Below, in pieces: positions 61,301 through 64,000 of a DNA stretch of 64,000 bases. Location of the stretch: contig NZ_BBWV01000004.1 in the NCBI RefSeq assembly GCF_000974785.1, positions 1-64,000 on the forward strand. The letters run 5' to 3'. The position numbers were made by a program, and so were the translations under genes. How positions within the stretch are numbered: position 1 is the first letter of the stretch; the number at the start of each line of letters is the position of its first letter. The DNA is from Flavihumibacter petaseus NBRC 106054 (GTDB lineage: Bacteria; Bacteroidota; Bacteroidia; Chitinophagales; Chitinophagaceae). Below the pieces are notes generated by a model. The model was not told the origin of the DNA and ran no database searches. It was given only the letters and a program-made list of their open reading frames with translations.

Positions 61301-61453
61301 GGTGGCGTGTGTGAAAGCGTAGGTGGTCTGTTTTTCTGCGGCGATACCATTGACGGGGAATGTCGTTTGTGCCTGCAGGTGACCAGCCAGGAAGGTGGCC
61401 GTCAATCCAATGACGGCATGCCTGCCGGAAAGTAACCGGAAAAATTTTCTCAT
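58373..61453 (-). CDS. exported tandem amidohydrolase protein
   Basis: A 1026-residue protein with signal peptide (ending AGHLQAQ) and two amidohydrolase-like halves. The first (about residues 35-430) starts LIVRPGVTIQDATLLVKDGR but has FIDLYSDYG where metal-binding HxH is expected, so it looks catalytically dead. A beta domain follows (about 435-570). The second (about 575-1000) starts ILIRNATVWTNEGDGKIEGA and has IIDEHSHIA, HILHGSANTIGGQ, NTFTHILEG and INSDDAEMARRLNQEAAKSV, so it is probably active. First gene of the group. The substrate is unknown; dipeptides or cyclic amides are possible. Confidence 0.85.
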   Translation of the reverse strand: MRKFFRLLSGRHAVIGLTATFLAGHLQAQTTFPVNGIAAEKQTTYAFTHATLIVRPGVTIQDATLLVKDGRIVAAGEKIQLPVQAMVVDCKGKYIYPSFIDLYSDYGLPVPERPSRGFNFSAPAQLTSNQKGAYGWNQAIRSDISAAALFVVDDSKAKNFRDQGFGTVLTHQKDGIARGTGTLATLANEKENKVILKERAAAFYSFSKGSSTQSYPTSLMGSIALLRQSFIDGKWYASRPAKEGLNLSLQAWNNNQALPGFFEANDKWMAVRADRIGDEFSTQFIIKGGGNEYQRIADMKATGATFILPLNFPQAMDVEDPNDARFVSLADMKHWELAPTNPAAFEKAGIPFCLTAADLKDTKQFLASLRKAIEYGLTENKALEALTITPAAVIGTTDVGTLEPGKWANFLITSGPVFQEKTIIYQNWVQGEKYAVNESGWSAVNGLYTLTLTGAQQSASYLLEVKSATSARLFAKDTIDAKFSSDGKFVRISFPETKNGKKTTRLSGVNNDGSWQGTGEDTAGNKLLWTAVFKSDVAAKADSIKKKAPLSLGKIQFPFNGYGWDTLPVSTTILIRNATVWTNEGDGKIEGADVLVKDGKIAAVGKSLSAAGAQVIDGTGKHLTPGIIDEHSHIAAMSINEGAQSVTSEVRIADNLNPEDINIYRQLSGGVTSSHILHGSANTIGGQTQLIKLRWGSNPEALKFAGADPFIKFALGENVKRTSSSQNNRFPDSRMGVEEVLADAFTRARDYEAAIRAAGTGTTTGKGKKVTADPFATVRRDLELDALVEILNSKRFITCHSYVQSEITAAMRVGDRFGFRFNTFTHILEGYKVADKMKAHGANASTFSDWWAYKMEVVDAIPYNAGIMQQVGLNVAINSDDAEMARRLNQEAAKSVKYSGMSEEDALKMVTLNPAKMLHVDNKVGSIKVGKDADLVLWSDNPLSIYAKAEKTIVDGIIYFDRTRDLALRAAISAERSRLVQKMAGEKKGGVPTVPAQASMEIMQTCSEHFHRHGLLVVDGEQANNQ

Positions 61454-61531
61454 GAAGCGATGTTTGTTAGCGTGAATGCCGAATATAATTAAATGGCCTA
61501 ACTTCGAAAGCGAATTTTAACCCCGGTGACC

Positions 61532-62206
61532 ATGAACCTCGCAGCTTGTATTGATCACACCGTATTAAAACCGACTACTACCATCCAGGACGTGGAGAAG
61601 TGTTGCCGGGAGGCGGTTGAATTTGGCTTTGCAGCAGTCTGCCTGCCACCGTCTTTTGTAAAGCGGGCAGCAACCATCCTCGCTCCCACAGATGTCAAAG
61701 TGGCGACTGTAGTGGGGTTTCCTTTCGGTTATTCAGCAACGGAAGCCAAAGTGGCGGAAACGATCCTTGCACTGGTGGATGGTGCGCAGGAAATCGACAT
61801 GGTGATCAATCTTATTGCGCTCCGGCAGAATGACTGGGCCTACCTGGTGAAAGAAGTCAACCTGCTCCGGGAAGTTTGCCACAATAAGGGGCGGCTGATC
61901 AAAGTGATCATCGAGTCCGGCATCCTGAGTGATGATGAGATTATCGGTTGCTGCGAAAAACTCGGTGCGCTGGGCATCGACTTCATGAAGACCAGTACCG
62001 GTTATGCAGAAAAGGGAGCGACGCTGGAAGCCGTTCAATTGATGCGCAAGCACCTGCCGCCAGGGGTGAAGATCAAAGCGTCTGGCGGGATCCGGGATTA
62101 CGCCTTTGCCAAAGCCCTGGTAGATGCAGGGGCGAGCAGGCTGGGGTGCAGCGCGAGCGTAGCCATTGTAACGGGGGCGCCCGACCACCAATTGGGGAAT
62201 TATTGA
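61532..62206 (+). CDS. deoC: deoxyribose-phosphate aldolase
   Basis: Cleaves 2-deoxyribose-5-phosphate to glyceraldehyde-3-phosphate and acetaldehyde in nucleoside salvage. The 224-residue TIM barrel has IDHTVLKPTTT at the start, the Schiff-base lysine in DFMKTSTGY and the second lysine in VKIKASGGIRD. ATG 61532 is chosen over GTG 61526. It is divergent from the amidohydrolase gene. Upstream (61498) TAACTTCG is an imperfect -7 element. Confidence 0.95.
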   Translation: MNLAACIDHTVLKPTTTIQDVEKCCREAVEFGFAAVCLPPSFVKRAATILAPTDVKVATVVGFPFGYSATEAKVAETILALVDGAQEIDMVINLIALRQNDWAYLVKEVNLLREVCHNKGRLIKVIIESGILSDDEIIGCCEKLGALGIDFMKTSTGYAEKGATLEAVQLMRKHLPPGVKIKASGGIRDYAFAKALVDAGASRLGCSASVAIVTGAPDHQLGNY

Positions 62207-62236
62207 GATTGGCGGGAAATTTGATTATCCTAACAT

Positions 62237-62668
62237 ATGAGAGTATTATTCTTTTTACTGATACTGATCTCCACCGGGAGCCTGTGTATGGCCCAGGTGG
62301 ATTCCAATACGGTTGCGCTGCATAAGGATTCCCGCATCGATCTCCTGATCGCCAAGCAAACGGAGGTGAATGAATTCACTACCCGCGAGTCGCGGCGCAA
62401 TGTTCCCGGTTTCCGGATTCAGGTGATCAACACGACAGACCGGACGGCAGCGATCCAGGCAAAAACCAGGGTGTACCAGTTATACCCGGAATTAAAAGCC
62501 TACCTGCTTTATCAATCCCCTTATTTCCGGCTTCGCGTCGGCAACTTCATCAACCGGAAAGATGCCGAGAACTACCAGAGACAGCTGAGTAAGGAATTCA
62601 AGCAGAATGTTTTCATTGTAAATGACGTGGTAGAGGTAAATCCTGACAAGAGCGTGGAACAGCAGTAG
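62237..62668 (+). CDS. exported SPOR-domain protein
   Basis: A 143-residue protein with a signal peptide (MRVLFFLLILISTGSLCMAQ) and a single SPOR domain (about residues 55-130: FRIQVINTTDRTAAIQAKTR, YFRLRVGNFINRKDAENYQR). SPOR domains bind denuded glycan strands of peptidoglycan, often at division sites. It starts 30 bases after deoC on the same strand. Confidence 0.92.
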   Translation: MRVLFFLLILISTGSLCMAQVDSNTVALHKDSRIDLLIAKQTEVNEFTTRESRRNVPGFRIQVINTTDRTAAIQAKTRVYQLYPELKAYLLYQSPYFRLRVGNFINRKDAENYQRQLSKEFKQNVFIVNDVVEVNPDKSVEQQ

Positions 62669-62684
62669 CCTTTATCTTTGCTGC

Positions 62685-63863
62685 ATGTCTGTTGAAGCCC
62701 GCATTAAGGAACTGGCCGCCGTACATGCTCCCCGATTTATTGATGTCCGCCGCCACCTGCACGCCCATCCCGAGCTGAGTTACCAGGAATTTGAGACCAG
62801 TGCTTACGTACAGGCACAGTTGCAATCCATGAATATTCCGTTCCGGATCATGGCAGGCACAGGTGTAGTGGGATTGCTGGAAGGCAAAGATCCGGGCAGC
62901 CGGGTAGTTGCACTCCGGGCCGATATGGACGCGCTGCCGATTGAGGAAGCCAATGACATTCCCTATAGATCCACCCGCCCGGGTATCATGCATGCCTGCG
63001 GTCATGACGTGCATACCAGCTGCCTGCTGGGCGCAGCGCAGATCCTGAGTGAGCTGCGGTCAGAATGGAGCGGAACGGTGAAACTGATCTTTCAGCCGGG
63101 TGAAGAAAAAAACCCCGGCGGTGCCAGCCTCCTGATCAAAGAAGGTGTATTGGAAAACCCCGCCCCTGCTTCTATATTCGGTCTCCATGTACACCCGCAG
63201 TTGCCCACCGGCCAGGTAAGCTTCCGGGGCGGAAAGGTGATGGCGAGTGCCGACGAATTGTATATAACGGTAAGGGGTAAGGGCGGACATGCGGCGGCAC
63301 CACACTTAACCACCGATACTTTGCTGGTTGCTTCCCAGATCGTGGTTGCCCTGCAACAGGTCATCAGCCGCAACCGCGACCCTCACCAGCCTTCTGTTTT
63401 GTCGATCACATCGATCCAGGGCGGACATACCACCAATGTGATTCCTGCTGAAGTGAAAATGATGGGAACTTTCCGGGCAATGGATGAGGAATGGCGCTTC
63501 AAGGCCCATACGCTGATCCGAAATATCGTAGAAGGCATAGCCCATAGCCTGGGTGCTGAAGTTGACCTGCATATCGATGTCGGCTATCCTACAGTGTACA
63601 ACAATGAACAACTGCATGTAAAAGCCAGGAAGCTGGCTATCGATTATATGGGCGCTCCGCATGTGGAAGAGACCGAACTGCGGATGGGCGCGGAAGATTT
63701 CGGTTATTATTCACAAAAGATCCCGGGTTGCTTTTTCCGGCTGGGTGTGATGAACGCCGGAAAGGGGATAACTTCCGGCGTGCATACACCTACTTTTAAT
63801 ATTGATGAGGATGCCATTCAGACAGGAATGGGAATGATGGCCTGGTTTGGCTCGATTGCCTGA
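62685..63863 (+). CDS. M20-family amidohydrolase/carboxypeptidase
   Basis: A 392-residue metal-dependent enzyme of the hippuricase/N-acyl-amino-acid amidohydrolase group (M20D). Metal ligands are visible in MHACGHDVHTSCLLGAA, the Glu pair in QPGEEKNPGGA, and HVHPQLPTGQ; the last His is in SGVHTPTFNIDEDAI. There is no signal peptide, so it is cytoplasmic and probably deacylates N-acyl amino acids. TATCTTTG at 62673-62680, a full -7 match, ends only 4 bases before the ATG, so the mRNA could be leaderless. Confidence 0.93.
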   Translation: MSVEARIKELAAVHAPRFIDVRRHLHAHPELSYQEFETSAYVQAQLQSMNIPFRIMAGTGVVGLLEGKDPGSRVVALRADMDALPIEEANDIPYRSTRPGIMHACGHDVHTSCLLGAAQILSELRSEWSGTVKLIFQPGEEKNPGGASLLIKEGVLENPAPASIFGLHVHPQLPTGQVSFRGGKVMASADELYITVRGKGGHAAAPHLTTDTLLVASQIVVALQQVISRNRDPHQPSVLSITSIQGGHTTNVIPAEVKMMGTFRAMDEEWRFKAHTLIRNIVEGIAHSLGAEVDLHIDVGYPTVYNNEQLHVKARKLAIDYMGAPHVEETELRMGAEDFGYYSQKIPGCFFRLGVMNAGKGITSGVHTPTFNIDEDAIQTGMGMMAWFGSIA

Positions 63864-63872
63864 ACCAATCTG

Positions 63873-64000
63873 CTATTGGACCACGGCAGGTTTCAGCCTG
63901 CTGATAATCCGGTAAGGAGCATTTACCACCGTCATTTCTGAGATCGTACCACTTACTTCGCCTACTGTTGCTTTGGGATCAATTTCGACAGCTGACTCTC
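63873..64000 (-). CDS. C-terminal end of a gene running off the right edge
   Basis: On the minus strand one frame is open from the window edge to a TAG at 63873-63875 and gives 41 residues (ESAVEIDPKATVGEVSG..., ending RLKPAVVQ). The composition is protein-like, and the other two frames are closed early. The piece is too short to name a family. It converges on the M20 gene with 9 bases between stop codons. Confidence 0.5.
   Translation of the reverse strand, partial: ESAVEIDPKATVGEVSGTISEMTVVNAPYRIISRLKPAVVQ

Overview
The window reads as the chromosome of a member of the Bacteroidota, most likely close to the Chitinophagaceae. The evidence is a SusC/SusD pair behind an ECF sigma factor and a FecR anti-sigma factor, LytTR and hybrid-kinase signalling, the Bacteroidota promoter pattern (TTTG, 19-20 bases, TAnnTTTG) with little use of Shine-Dalgarno sites, and a roughly 1100-residue SecA ending in a SEC-C zinc motif. 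No phage, plasmid, IS transposase, integrase, rRNA or CRISPR locus was seen.

Layout. 1-8.8 kb is housekeeping: truA, an M1 aminopeptidase, a LemA/TPM-domain operon, gapA-pgk and tRNA-Glu. 9.0-24.8 kb holds an MscS-like channel and then a co-directional locus: ECF sigma factor, FecR, SusC, SusD_2-type lipoprotein, a secreted fusion of a class C and a class A beta-lactamase fold, a cystathionine-gamma-synthase-family enzyme, and a secreted fusion of a glutamate-racemase-like domain with a class C beta-lactamase fold. 24.8-28.1 kb is a hybrid histidine kinase facing an Hpt protein and a LytTR regulator. 28.3-31.0 kb is methionine biosynthesis (metX, osmC-like, metZ). 31.0-34.5 kb is an operon of a papain-like peptidase, a hotdog-fold protein and a beta-CASP nuclease. 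47.8-64 kb is again mostly housekeeping (lysA, scpB, atpG, secA, deoC, SPOR protein, M20 peptidase, paired amidohydrolases), broken by a 1.5 kb repeat-rich stretch without genes at 54.3-55.8 kb.

The most unusual part is 34.5-47.8 kb. It holds two arrays of five small AT-rich genes each, all on the minus strand. Neighbouring genes are separated by imperfect palindromes of 90-192 bp whose outer ends are AAC/GTT cores (GCTAAC...GTTAGC or GGCAAC...GTTGCC) and whose inner arms pair with each other. In one array a single junction has only an 18-base palindrome. Start codons lie 0-30 bases after one element. Stop codons lie within about 30 bases of the next, and three fall inside its core. This is how integron gene cassettes and attC sites are organised, but no integrase is in the window. 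The arrays have the same build: each begins with a related 260-300 bp head repeat (37769-38069 and 47456-47714), and each ends in an element sharing about 100 bp with the other's last element (34570-34660 and 43550-43650). Between them lies a uronate-catabolism block (KduI, DUF4861, a PHP/CehA-like secreted protein) behind a LacI-type operator.

How the genes may work together (inference): the ECF/FecR pair probably controls uptake through SusC/SusD_2 and the periplasmic hydrolases and racemase behind it. The ligand cannot be read from sequence, but the racemase and beta-lactamase folds suggest D-amino-acid peptides or muropeptides. The cassette genes have no recognisable common function and look like an exchangeable gene store.
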